Source of the DNA: Garcia nutans | Taxonomy: Eukaryota > Streptophyta > Magnoliopsida > Malpighiales > Euphorbiaceae | Length of the DNA: 64,000 bases | Reading direction: 5' to 3' | Assembly: GCA_947685225.1 (NCBI GenBank) | Contig: CANTUV010000051.1 | Coordinates: 1,178,001-1,242,000 of the forward strand | Part shown: piece after piece, positions 36,495 to 48,201 of the stretch | Layout: each line of letters starts with the position of its first letter | How positions within the stretch are numbered: position 1 is the stretch's first letter | Notes under the pieces: generated by a model | What the model was told of the DNA's origin: nothing | The model's database searches: none | Seen by the model: the letters and a program-made list of their open reading frames with translations, nothing else | Made by a program: the position numbers and the translations under genes

Positions 36495-38749
36495 TGTAAT
36501 GTCTTGAAATTTTAGAAAATAATTTTCTTTATTATGTCCACATATAAGTACATATCATATTGATTATGATGTTATGTGTAGTTTGGATATTTAGAATTGA
36601 TAGGAATAAGGTTAGATAAGCCTTAAGAAATGAAAAATTAAATCCGGATATAAATTTAATTGGTATTTTGAAAAAGAATTTAAAATGGTAAAATTACAAA
36701 AATACCCTTGTGTCCATAAAATAAAATTCTACTATAATTGAAATATGAAATATTGATAACAGGACATTAAAATAATCAAAATGATTATTTTTATGATTTT
36801 ATGGAATTCAAAATTGAATTAAAAGATAAATAAAAAAATAAGTGTACTGAAGTTACGATACATGCACTATAGGGTATAAAAACTCAAGATGGTAGTAAAA
36901 GTCTATTTGACTTCTTCTTGCTTCTACTTTCTTCTTCAAACACGTGACCATCCTCATCACCACCATTTTCTTCTTCTTTCTTTCTTTCTTTCTTCTTCAT
37001 TCCTTTAATTAAAAACACATGATCCTTTGAAAAATATTCAAGATTTTCAAGGAAATTCATTAGTTTATGAGAGATTTTTCTAAGATCATCACCATTAAAC
37101 AAAAGGAAATTGAGAAAAAGGGGGAGGAATAGCAACTTTGAAGAGGTTTATGTTTGTATATTAATAGTTTCTATTATTTAGTTTTCTTTTGATTTTTAAT
37201 TCTTATGGAAGCTAGTGGAACCATATAAATTTAATTAATTATAAGGGAATTGATTAATTGAATTTTTGTGCAAAGAATTGAATATGGAATACTTTGAATG
37301 AAGAAATTGATTATTAATTTATTTTTTTTAGATATTAAGTGTGCTTACATAGTTTTCTAACTTTAAATTTAGTTTAGAACAACCTTTGAACCATTAAAGA
37401 AATAGTTTAGAGTTTTGGCAAATTTTGGGTTTAAACTTGAATATGGAACTAAGTGATGGAAAATTATATTATGGATTTAATTTTGAATGGGATTAAGTGT
37501 ATTTGCTATTATTTGGATTTTATTTGATTCTTGTGCTTATAGAAATTTATTAAACTTCAACATTAGAATTAAATTGTAATAGACGTAATTATTCAAATTA
37601 TTTAAGAAAGAATTGAAAATAGAGCTAAGAGAGGTAAGAATTGAATATGAATTAATTTGTAGTTGTAAATAAGTGTGTTGGTGAGTGTTCTAAAGATCCT
37701 TAATTTAAAAGCTTTAGAAAGATAAAATTTAAATGAAAATTAACTTGTAAATTATGATTTATATTCAATTAGATTTAATTTATAAAGGAGCTAAAGCAAA
37801 GAATTAATTTGAGATATAAAATAAAACTATGAAGTATATACATGATGCATGCTGGAATTTTTGTTTCTGTTATGTGAAGTGTCTTGTTCGAATTTTAGAC
37901 TAACATAGAAAGGTTAAGTAAGCATGAAATTATATTTGGGAGTTTATATATGTGTTATTAGCTGGTGTATAAAATTTTATAATTTTTAAAGATAATTTAA
38001 TATAAAGAAAAAATAGAAGAATTCAAGCTACCCTGACTATGGCAGCAGAGCCAGAATTTTAGGATTTGTGAAATGTAATTGAAAACCATAGTAAAACAAT
38101 TCCTGAAAAATATGAAATTTAACATGTAAGATCATATATATGTTTAAGACATATGCTTAAAATTTCATATATTTTAATAAATTTTTAATTATAAAAATAA
38201 AAAAAAATGAACCTGGCAGAATAGTGACTGTAAAACTAGAATATATGAGGTTAAGTAAACACAATTTTAAAATAAGATAAATGAGCGTATAAAATTCTGA
38301 AAGTTTAAGATAAAAGTTCATATATATGATTTTGTTATATTGTTAAAATTTCATGAATTTTTATAAAGGATTGATGCCTAAGTAAAATTAGAAAATGGGT
38401 ATTACCAGTAAAGTTATTGCAAAAATAGAATAGGAAGGTTTGAAAAACATGTTTTATAAATATAGTAGATGAACTTAGAAAAATATGAAATTTTAAATTT
38501 AAGTTTATGTATATGCCTAAGACTTATGTTTAAATCTGTATAATTTTAATGGAGATTTAATACTAAGAAGGAATTGGGAAAGTGAGACCGCCAGAGAAAG
38601 TAAGAATCTGACAAATTTTAAAGAGTTGAGAAATAAATTAAATTTTATGTAGCAAATGGATGAAGTAAAGTTTAATAAATTGAATTATTAAATTTTTAAT
38701 GTCAATTGGTTAACGAGAAAAGTAGTTGTTATTTTAAAAAAATATTAAA

Positions 38750-40123
38750 TGTTGAGCTCATTTCAATCAAACATTATTTTGATCTTTGACAATCAAATTG
38801 ATAAAGGACTAATAATTTCAAACAAGTGTGTTTTGTAGCATCTATACCCGAGCTTCTGTGTTTCGCCCAAACTATCGAGCTAAGAAAAGTGAACACATAT
38901 ATATAATGTCGAGCTATATAGCATAAGCACAGATTTATCGAACATTGAACTTCTAAGCAGAAAAGTTATATAACATATAGTCTTGCCGAGCGAAAAGCAC
39001 ATAACCATAGATCTACAGAGGTAAGTACAATGCTATTGGAGCAACTGAACTTACACAGAAGAGCTAAGTCCTCAGCGAATAAGAAAATCCATTATTTCCA
39101 CAGAAGAGTTCACGGTCTCAGTTAACGGTGAAATCAGAATGCCAGACTCACCAAGCAACTGCCCTGGAAATCGAGCAACCGCATATAACAATGAATGAAA
39201 ATGCTAAATAATACAAAAGAGATAGCGGTCAGAATTTGTAGATATTCCTCAATGCTCAAAATTATACGTGTCCACTCAGAGGAACTAAGTAATCTCACTA
39301 GTCCGACAAATTTGAATATGAGCCCTAAATATTTTGGACTAATAAGAACCGAACACGTGGAAAGAGAATTTTGAATTCAACGGTAATATTGTGTCTAGCG
39401 ACTGCACACCGAGCTGGGCGACCGTGAGACATACAGTTATGGGCAACTAAAATATGTTAGACAACAAAATTTAGCCTTTGGAAGCAGCAGTTACTCAGAG
39501 TTTTTTGAACCGTGCGACTGCACACCGAGCTTCAAACACATAATTAGTAGGAGACAAGCACTAATCATGTCGAGACCATCTCAAATGGCTAGTTTAAGCC
39601 AAAAGGCTATAAAAACCACACTAAACTTAATTTTTATGGTTAGAGAACACCTTGATTTATATTGCAATTTCATTGAACAATATTTTTCATTATCTTGTCT
39701 AAAGATCAAAGGATCAAACATCATAAACTCTAAGAGTGTTGGGTGTGAGCATCAAACATCATCTTAAGTTTCAATGTGAGCTTGGAAACACTTAGGTTGC
39801 GAGAGTGAGCCTGGAAAAACTCTTGTAAGGGTTGTGAGGATTATACTCAAACCATTAAATAGTTTGGTGTTAGCTAGAGAAAACATCAAGTTAGTGTTAA
39901 GCTTGTAAAAATTCAAAGCTAGTGGAACCTTAACAAGTTGTTAAGGAAGTGGATGTAGGATCAAGATAAATCTAAACAACTATAAATCTCTTGTTATCAT
40001 TCTTCTACTCTCTACTCAATCTTCTACATCTTCTACATTTCTTGTTTGTTTAATTTTTTGAATTTGCAATTAATTGTCAAATAACCAATTCATCCCCCTC
40101 TTGGTTGCCATCTTGGGACAACA
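38750..40123 (+). repeat. 5' LTR of the copia element
   Basis: Contains many CCGAGC/CGAGC words in U3, a TATA (CTATAAAAA, 39608-39616) and, downstream, a run of GTGTGAGC-type words (39740-39910). It ends at GGGACAACA. Confidence 0.9.
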
Positions 40124-40125
40124 AT

Positions 40126-40135
40126 TGGTATCATA
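40126..40135 (+). other. Primer-binding site of the copia element
   Basis: TGGTATCATA, two bases after the LTR; the usual initiator tRNA-Met PBS in plant copia is TGGTATCAGAGC-like. Confidence 0.7.
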
Positions 40136-40178
40136 ACTTAAAAATTTTCTTAAACTTAATTGCGAAATTTGATCCACA

Positions 40179-41110
40179 ATGGCAACTTTTTCATCCACCT
40201 CAAACTCTTATGGAAATCTCAACTCTATCCTTAGACCCTACTTTGATGGAATGGATTATTCTTATTGAAAACACAAAATATTTTTGTTCCTAGGTAGTGA
40301 AGGGACTGAGCTTTGGGATTATGTTGAAAATGAGTGAAAACCTCCAACTCATGAAGTTGATGGTGTCCAAGTTCCTCTTCCCAAACCACAATAGTCAAGT
40401 ACAAATACAAGGGATCGATTCAAAAACCATAGGGCAGCCTCCATCTTGATGAATTCTATTTTAAGAGAAGAAGGTGGGAGAGTCCAATATCTCACTTGTG
40501 CTCATTGCATTTGGAAAACTCTTGAGAACTATGATGAGGGTACTACCCAAGTGAGGCTCACCAAGAAGCAAATGTATATACATGAGTTTGAACTATTTAA
40601 GATGAAGTCCAATGAAAATATTACCGATATGACCAATCGTTTGCTTGCCATCGTCAATGAATTGAAGAAATATGGCAAGATATATGATCAAGATGAAGTC
40701 AACAACAAAATCTTGAAAGCTCTAAGAGCAAAGAAGAACTTTAAATCCAAAGTTTCTTCAATTGAAGAAGCACAAGATCTTAGCTCTTTGAGAATCGATG
40801 AACTTGTCAAAAAACTACTCACCTTTGAGTTGCACACCAAAAGAGAAGAAGAACAAGGTGAAAAAGAGAAGAGAAAACTAATAGCTCTTAAAGAAATTAA
40901 AGAAATTGAGAGCTCAAGCAGTGAAGAAAGTGATGATGAAGAAGAAATGGCATTATTTTCAAAAAGGATGAATGATTGGAAAGAAAGAGAAGATTACAAG
41001 CTAACAAAGGTACATTCTCTAAATCCTCTTTTAAAGATAAAGATAAAAATAATGAAGTGAAATGTTATGAATATGGAAAATCCTAACATATAAAATCATA
41101 TTGCTTTAAG
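40179..41110 (+). pseudogene. gag of the copia element (UBN2-type), broken
   Basis: The ATG at 40179 gives MATFSSTSNSYGNLNS, and the same frame continues to 41060. Three early stops lie where tryptophan is expected in this family (after MDYSY, after VENE and after PKPQ). The open 204-codon piece from 40446 includes VRLTKKQMYIHEFELFKMK and LRAKKNFKSKVSSIEEA, typical of UBN2-type copia gag, then a lysine/glutamate-rich tail. After a frameshift near 41050, a CCHC zinc knuckle is recognisable at about 41061-41103, but its second cysteine reads tyrosine and a stop lies inside it. Confidence 0.85.
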
Positions 41111-41279
41111 TTGAAAAAAAAAAAAAGAAGAAATGGGACAAAGAAAAGAAGAAATCTCTCAAAGCTGCATGGGATGACTCTTCCTCAAGTGAAGAAGAAG
41201 AAGAAGAGGAAGAACGAATTGCCAATCTATGTCGCGTGGCTATTGAGGATGAATTCAATGAGGTATGTCTAAAATTTAC

Positions 41280-44200
41280 TATCAATGAAGGCTTATAAAT
41301 AGTGGATGCTTAAGGCATATGACAGGGAATGCTAAACTTTTTACAAGTCTTACTTACAAGCTTGGAGGTAGTGTTACCTATGGAAACAATGCTAAAGGTA
41401 AAATCATTGGTAGTGGTTCCATTGGCATACTTGGTAAAAATTTGATTGAAAATGTATGGCTTGTTGATGGATTGAAGCATAATTTGCTTAGTGTTAGTCA
41501 ATTGTATGATAAAGAATATGATGTAAATTTTGACACCAAAGGATGCAAGGTTACTAATTCAAATGGTGAAATTGCATTCAAAGGAGCTAGAATTTACAAC
41601 ACATATAAAATTGACATACATTCCATTGATGCATTTGAATGTTTGATTTTCATTAATAACAATGCTTGGTTATGGCATAGAAGGCTAGGCCCTGCTAGTA
41701 TGTATCATTTAAAATGCATTAGTAATGAAGAACTAGATGATGGTCTCCCTAAAGTTAAATTTGACAAAGATAGAACATGTGAACCTTATCAACTTGGTAA
41801 ACAACATAAAAGTTCATTTAAGTCTAAAAATGTTGTAAGCACTTCTAGACCCTTAGAACTCATTCACTTAGATTTATTTAGACCAAATAGAGTTGTTAGC
41901 TTAAGTGGCAAGTTATATGCATTTGTTCTTATTGATGATTACTCTAGATTTATATGTGTTAATTTCTTAGCTCAAAAGAATGAAGCTTTTAATCATTTCA
42001 AAATATTTACAAAAGAGTTCAAAATGAAAAAGGCTATGTGATCACATCTATTAGAAATGATCATGGCAAAGAGTTTGAAAATGAAAATTTTGAAAACTTT
42101 TGTAATGAAATTGGTATATCACATAACTTTTCAGCTCCAAGAATACCACAACAAAATGGTGTGATTGAAAGAAAAAATAGAACCTTGGTTGAAATGGATA
42201 AAACAATGCTCAATGAATATGATTTACTATCTTATTTTTGGGCGGAAGCCATTAATACCGCTTGTTATATTTCAAACTAAGTTTACAAAAGGCCTTTAAT
42301 AAATAAAACTTCTTATGAGCTATGGAATGGAAGAATACCTAAAATTTCATATCTTAGAGTATTTGGATGCAAATGCTTCATATTAAATACTAAGGATACT
42401 CTTGAAAAATTCTCATCCAAATTGGATGAAGGCATATTTTTAGGATATTCATCATCTAGTAAAGCATATAGAGTATTTATAATAAGAAAACTCTAGTAGT
42501 TGAAGAATCCATGCATGTTATTTTTGATGAATCTTCTAAACTTGATCAAAGAAAAGGTAGTGTTCTTGATGATTTTGTAGGTACATATGATCAACAAGAA
42601 ATGATTATTGCTCTAAAGAACAATCAAGATGAACAAGAAAAGGAAACTCAAGAGTTACCCAAGGATTGGAAATACAAGAAGGATCATCCAAAAGAACTCA
42701 TCATTGGTGAAACTTCAAAGGAAGTAACTACTAGATCCAAATTTAAATAATTAGATGTCAATTTTGCTTTTGTTTCACAAATTAAGCCAAGGACTATTGA
42801 GGAGGCTCTTAGTGATGAATGTTGGGTGGTTGCAATGGAAGATGAACTCAACCAATTTGAAAGGAATAATGTGTGGGAACTTGTTCCTAGACCTAAAGAT
42901 CATCCAATTATAGGATGCAAAATGGGTTTATAGAAATAAGCTTTATGAAAATGGTCTCATTACTAGAAATAAAGTTAGATTGATAGCCAAAGGGTATAAC
43001 CAATAGGAAGGCATTGATTATGATGAGACATTTGTCCTCGTTGCTAGATTAGAAGCAATTAGAATTCTACTTTCATTTGCATGTCACATGAATTTTAAAC
43101 TTTTTCAAATGGATGTTAATAGTGCATTTTTAAATGGATTAATCAATGAGGAAGTTTATGTTAAAATACACTTCCAAATCATGTTTTTAAACTCATTAAG
43201 GCACTATATGGATTGAAACAAGCTCTAAGAGCTTGGTATGATAAACTTAGTGCATATTTGCTTGAAAAATGGATTTGCAAAAGGGAAAGTTGATACAATT
43301 TTTTTTGTTAAAAAGAATAAGCATAATATCTTAATTGTACGAATTTATGTTGATGGCATTATATTTGGTGCTACTAATGAATCTTTATGCAAGGAATTTG
43401 CTTCTTATATGACTAGAAAATTTGAAATGAGCATGATGGGTGAACCCAAATTCTTCCTTGGACTACAAATCATGCAATGCAAAGATGGGATCTTCATTAA
43501 CCAATCCAAGTACATAAAGGAACTTCTCAAGAAATTTGAAATTGATGGTTGTAAGACTAGCAAGACTCCCATGAGCACGTCATTAAAACCTCACAAAGAT
43601 AAAAGTGGTAAGGTAGTAGATGAGAAGAAATATCGAGGTATTATCGGATCCCTACTCTACTTAACCGCTTCTACACCCAATATAATGTATAGTGTATGTT
43701 TATGTGCTAGATTCCAATCTTGTCCTAAAGAATCATATTTAAATGCAACTAAAAGAATTTTAAAATATTTGAGTGGAACATTGCATTTAGATCTTTAGTA
43801 TCCTAGAAACACATCATTTGACATATTAGGTTTTTCCAATGCGGATTTTTCCGGTGATCTTTGGATAGAAAAAGTACAATCAGAGCTTGTCATTTTCTTG
43901 GTGAATGCTTAGTTTCTTGGTTTAGCAAGAAACAAGTGTCAGTTGCTTTATCTACCACCGAAGACAAATATGTCACTGCATGTTTTTATTGCACACAAAT
44001 GTTTTGGATTAAACTATAATTACTTGAAAATGGAAAAAATTTTGATCACGTTCCTATCAAGTTTGATAACACTAGTATAATTAATTTGTCCAAGAATCCT
44101 ATTCAACATTCTAGGTCTAAGCATATAGATGTCAAATATCATTTCTTAATGGATAATGTTCAAAATCACAATATAGTTTTAGAATTTATTGAAACTCAAA

Positions 44201-44297
44201 ATCAATTTGCGAATATTTTTACAAAACCCTTAAATGAAGAAATAATGAATTTTATAAAATAAAATATTGGCATGATTGATGGACAAACTCTTGCGTA
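41280..44297 (+). pseudogene. pol (PR-IN-RT-RNaseH) of the copia element, broken
   Basis: Protease: SGCLRHMTG near 41290-41330, with asparagine in place of the catalytic aspartate. Integrase: HRRLGPASMYHL and CEPYQLGK show H and C losses in the zinc-binding part; HLDLF, RNDHGKEF and NGVIERKNR keep the D-D-E core across a frameshift near 42040. Reverse transcriptase: FQMDVNSAFLNG (about 43107), then IYVDGIIFG where YVDD is expected, so the second catalytic aspartate is lost. RNase H is fragmented (43800-44230). The C-terminal tail ends with NIGMIDGQTLA near 44297. Multiple stops and frameshifts; not functional. Confidence 0.88.
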
Positions 44298-44924
44298 ACC
44301 AATTTTATTGGTATCAAGTCCATTTTGTTTCATTTACTCTAAAATTTATTTTCAAAATTTATTAGTCTCCATTAGTGCGAGTGCCCCATTTTACCAAGTG
44401 GTCACACAAATCTGCTCATTTACCAAGCTTGAGCCGAATAGCAATTCTCCCTAAGCCTTAACTTGTGTTTATACTGAGCCTGAGCTTTAATAGCTTGAAT
44501 GGTTGGTCCATTTTTAGGATTCTATGTTGTTTCTTTCTTATACTCCCCTGAAACTTGTGCAATCATGCACAGCCAAGGGAGCTTGCTAGACTGAGCCGAC
44601 GATCGCTCAGTAGCTCGGGTGACCGCATAACCAGTATAACTGATTCTAGATTTTTACGTTGGAACTTGCAAAAATTCAAAATTTTGCCCCCCAAATGGTA
44701 AAAAAAAATGGCTAGTTTTCCAAATTTTGTCTATATATACATCTATTTTGCATAAAAATACATCTTTACAAACTCAATCTGACATAGTCAAACACTCTTC
44801 AAAAATTTAATCATCAAGAAGAAGTTTTCAAAGATTTTCATCCACTTAAAGTTGTTTGTTCAAAGCATCACCAACAATCTCTTTCATTCTACATTTCTTT
44901 ACTTTTTGCCTTTTGATTGAGGAT
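44298..44924 (+). other. Spacer between pol and accessory ORF
   Basis: Untranslated. It contains words shared with the LTR U3, such as GATCGCTCAGTAGCTCGGGTGACCG around 44605-44635 in part, and a CT-rich stretch with CTATATATACATC near 44730, a possible TATA for a separate accessory transcript. Confidence 0.5.
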
Positions 44925-46344
44925 ATGGCACCCAAAACCAAAACCTAAAGCACCAAAAAGAAAACCACAACCAAAGAAAAGGGGATTGTGATTCATGAAG
45001 CCAAACCTCAACCTCAACCTCAAACAAAAATCCAAACACTTCTCTAGAAAAAGTGCTCAACCTCACAAACCCAAGTATAAAAATGAGGATGAGAGAACCA
45101 AATATTATATTCTTAAGAAGAAGACTATTGCACCAACCAAAATATTTGCAGAAGGTATGCTCTTAACTCTAAACATCAAAGGAGAAATCTGTAACTACCT
45201 TAATAGAATTAGGTGGAGACAATTTGTATTTTCAAATGAGTTAGGATACTCTAGCCTCTCAAGGGAATTCTTAATGTCTCTAAGGGTAGAGAAAAGCCAC
45301 AATACACCAATAGGATTCTATGGAGTTTACTTTACACTTTTTGACCAAGATTTTGCTCTTTCCTTAGAAGAATTTGGTGAAGTTTGGGGTTTTCAAACTC
45401 ATGAAGCTTTATCCTACAATGATGTAGATTTTCCTTTAAAGAATTATTCATCTTTTTGGAGTGAACTATCCATTAAAACCCAATACAATAATAGGTCATC
45501 CAAATCTATCCATTTTAGGACCCTTCTCTTTTGGCTCTTACATAGAATCATCACTTATACCATTCACCAAAAAAGTGATGGAAATAAAAGGGTTACTCAA
45601 CGTGACTTATTCTTCTTATATGTTATTATGCATAATGAGCCAATACAAAGTGCTAGATTTCTCAATGACACATTCATACATCATGGAAAATTCCAAACCA
45701 GAAACTTCTTTCTATCCTCCCAAATCACCCACCTTGCAAGACACTTAAGGCTCCTAACCCCCGAGAATCTTGCAACTCTTATTGACCCCCTTGATTCGAC
45801 TATAAAGTCTATCAATCTAGAATACATTGAGCATGCTAGATGTATCCAAAAGATTGATAATCATTATGAGTATACTTTTGGTACCAAGGGAGTTATACAA
45901 AGGGAAAGGAAGAGACTTAGATACCATATCATGCTATAAGAAGGTGAACCTACCCTTGTTGAAGTTGAACACCCTTCTACATTATCCAAACTTACCAAAG
46001 AAAAAGGTGAATCATCCAAAACCCTAAAGCTTATCTATAAGGTCATATATTCTCTTCAAAAATAATTTCATCAATTTAAGAAGGATGTCACAAAGAGGAT
46101 CACAAAACGTAACAAAAAGGTTGATCTCATTTTCCACATTCATCATGATATATATGACTTATAAGAAAAAATTAATCTTCCTCAATATGATTTGAGTGAA
46201 TGGGATGTAAGTGAGCATCTTGAAAGTCCTTATGAAGGCACCTCACCATCTTCCCAAGAACCCTCCCAACTCCTTCTATTGGCGATAATGATGGAAATTC
46301 TCGTCCTACACCATCAAGAAAAGGAAAGAAAAAAGTCTTTGATT
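44925..46344 (+). pseudogene. Accessory ORF of the copia element (Sirevirus env-like position)
   Basis: The ATG at 44925 opens a lysine-rich N-terminus (MAPKTKT, stop, STKKKTTTKEKG). A frameshift near 45060 leads into the longest intact frame of this element, 314 codons ending at 45939. It includes NRIRWRQFVFSNELGYSSL, YGVYFTLFDQDFALSLEEF and a histidine-rich FLLSSQITHLARHLR-like block near 45715. This pattern resembles domains annotated as 'putative plant transposon protein' (Transposase_32-like) in plant retroelements. After stops, a C-terminal frame ends in a basic SRKGKKKVFD tail (stop at 46344). In another frame, 46320-46473 encodes a hydrophobic stretch, probably chance. The role is unknown; an env-like label rests on position only. 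Confidence 0.65.
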
Positions 46345-46451
46345 AATCTTTGTATTGTACTTTCTATGGCCATCAAACTTCTATTTCACTTGTATTTTTC
46401 ATTAATTAGTATCTATGAATTTCATCATTTTCTTTTTTTCTTTTTGCCTTT

Positions 46452-46732
46452 ATCAAAGGGGGAGAAAATATGATTGAATTTAAGTATATTTAGCAAAAAG
46501 GGTGAGATTATTAAAAGCTTTAAAAAACAAAGGAAGAGATAATCTTGAATGAAACAAGAAAACATATTGTAACCAAAAAGGGCATACACCAATTCATATC
46601 AAATAAAGCATGAATTAATCATTTAACATAGGGAGAGAAATTTTGTTATTGTCATATTATTAATTTCTGTATATACTTGATTATGATTAACTTAAAAATC
46701 AATTTGATTGACAAATTAAAAAAGGGGGAGAT
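46452..46732 (+). promoter_or_regulatory. Multiple polypurine tracts before the 3' LTR
   Basis: Purine tracts occur at 46452-46469 (AAAGGGGGAGAAAA), 46491-46507 (AAAAAGGGTGAGA), 46571-46582, 46627-46641, and the LTR-proximal one at 46717-46732 (AAAAAAGGGGGAGA). Repeated PPTs upstream of the 3' LTR are a known Sirevirus feature. Confidence 0.75.
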
Positions 46733-48130
46733 TGTTGAGCTCATTTCAATCAAACATTATTTTGATCTTTCAATATCAAATTGATAAAGGCCTAATAATT
46801 TCAAGCAAGTATGTTTTGTAGTATCGGTACCCAAGCTTCTGTGTGCGGCTCAAACTACCAAGCCAGAAAAATCAAACACATATATATAATGTCAAGCTAT
46901 ACATCATAAGCATAGATCTACCGAGCATGGAACTTCTTAGCAGAAAATTGATCTAACATATGGTCTTACTAAACGAAAAGCACAGAATCATAGATCTCCC
47001 GAGCTAAGTACAATGCTAATGGAGCAACCGAACTTACACAGAAGAGTTAAGTCCTTAGCAAAGAAGAAAATCCATTATTTCCATAGAAGAGTTCACGATC
47101 TCAGTTAGCGGTGAAATCAAAATGCCAGACTCACCGAGCAACCGCCCTAGAAATCAAGCGACCGCACATAACAATGAACAAAAATGCTAAATAATACAGA
47201 AGAGATAGCGGTCAGACTTCACAGTTATTCCTTGATGCTCAACATTATGTGTGCTTTCTTAGAGGAACTGAGTGACCACACGAGTCCAACAAATTTGAAC
47301 AACAAATTTGAATTTGAGCCTCAAATATTTTGAAACAATAAAAATTGAACACATGGAAAGAGAAATTTGAATTCAACAGTAATATTGTTTCAAGCAATCG
47401 CACACCGAGCTGGGCGACCGTGAGACATACAAGTATGGGCAATTGGATTCTATCAGACAACAACATTTGATCATTGGAAGTAATCGTTACTCAGAGCTTT
47501 TTGAATCGTGCAATTACACACTAAATGGAGCGACCACACACCGAGCTCTGAATACAGAATTAGTGGGAGACAAGCACTAATCATGTGAAAACCACCTCAA
47601 ACGGCTATTTTAAGCCAAAAGGCTATAAAAACCGCACTAAACTTTATTTTTATGGTTAGAGAACACCTTGATTGATATTATAATTTCATTGAGCAATATT
47701 TTTTATTATCTTGTCTAAAGATCAAAGGATAAAGTATCATAAACTCTAAGAGTGTTGGGTGTGAGCACCAAACACCATCTTAAGTTTGAGTGTGAGCTTG
47801 AAAACACTTAGATTGTGAGAGTGAGCCTGAAAAAATTCTTATAAGGATTGTGAGGATTATACTCAAACCATTGAATAGTTTGGTGTGAGCTAGAGAAAAT
47901 ACCAAGTTAGAGTTAAGCTTGTAAAAACTCAAAGCTAGTGAAACTTGTTAAGGAAGTGGATGTAGGATCAAGATAAATCTGAACCACTATAAATCTCTTG
48001 TGTTCATTCTTCTACTCTTTACTCAATCTTCAACATCTTCTACATTTCTTGTTTGTTTAATTTTTTGAATTTGCAATCAATTGTCAAACAACCAATTCAC
48101 CCCCCTTTTGGTTGTCATCTTGGGACAACA
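46733..48130 (+). repeat. 3' LTR of the copia element
   Basis: TGTTGAGC...GGGACAACA. TATA at 47623-47630. Roughly nine bases in ten match the 5' LTR by eye, with indels such as the AACAAATTTG duplication near 47290-47312. Confidence 0.9.
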
Positions 48131-48134
48131 TTAA

Positions 48135-48137
48135 AAA

Positions 48138-48200
<63 letters not shown>
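48135..48200. repeat. (TTA)n microsatellite in LTR b
   Basis: About 21 units directly beside the copia insertion site. Confidence 0.95.

Positions 48201-48201
<1 letters not shown>

Larger units (their letters stand above)
38750..48130 (+). mobile_element. Sirevirus-like Ty1/copia element with accessory ORF
   Basis: 9381 bp, flanked by perfect TTAAA duplications (38745-38749 and 48131-48135). LTRs are 38750-40123 (1374 bp) and 46733-48130 (1398 bp), both TGTTGAGC...GGGACAACA. Contents: PBS, gag, PR-IN-RT-RH, spacer, a large accessory ORF and several polypurine tracts. The order and extra 3' ORF fit the Sirevirus (Maximus/SIRE) lineage. LTRs differ at many sites, so the insertion is not recent. 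Confidence 0.9.

Noticed and set aside
46320..46473. Hydrophobic C-terminal segment in the accessory ORF, considered as an env transmembrane anchor
   Set aside because: The neighbouring frame gives a more natural acidic-to-basic end stopping at 46344; the hydrophobic frame lies after it and reads AT-rich untranslated DNA.
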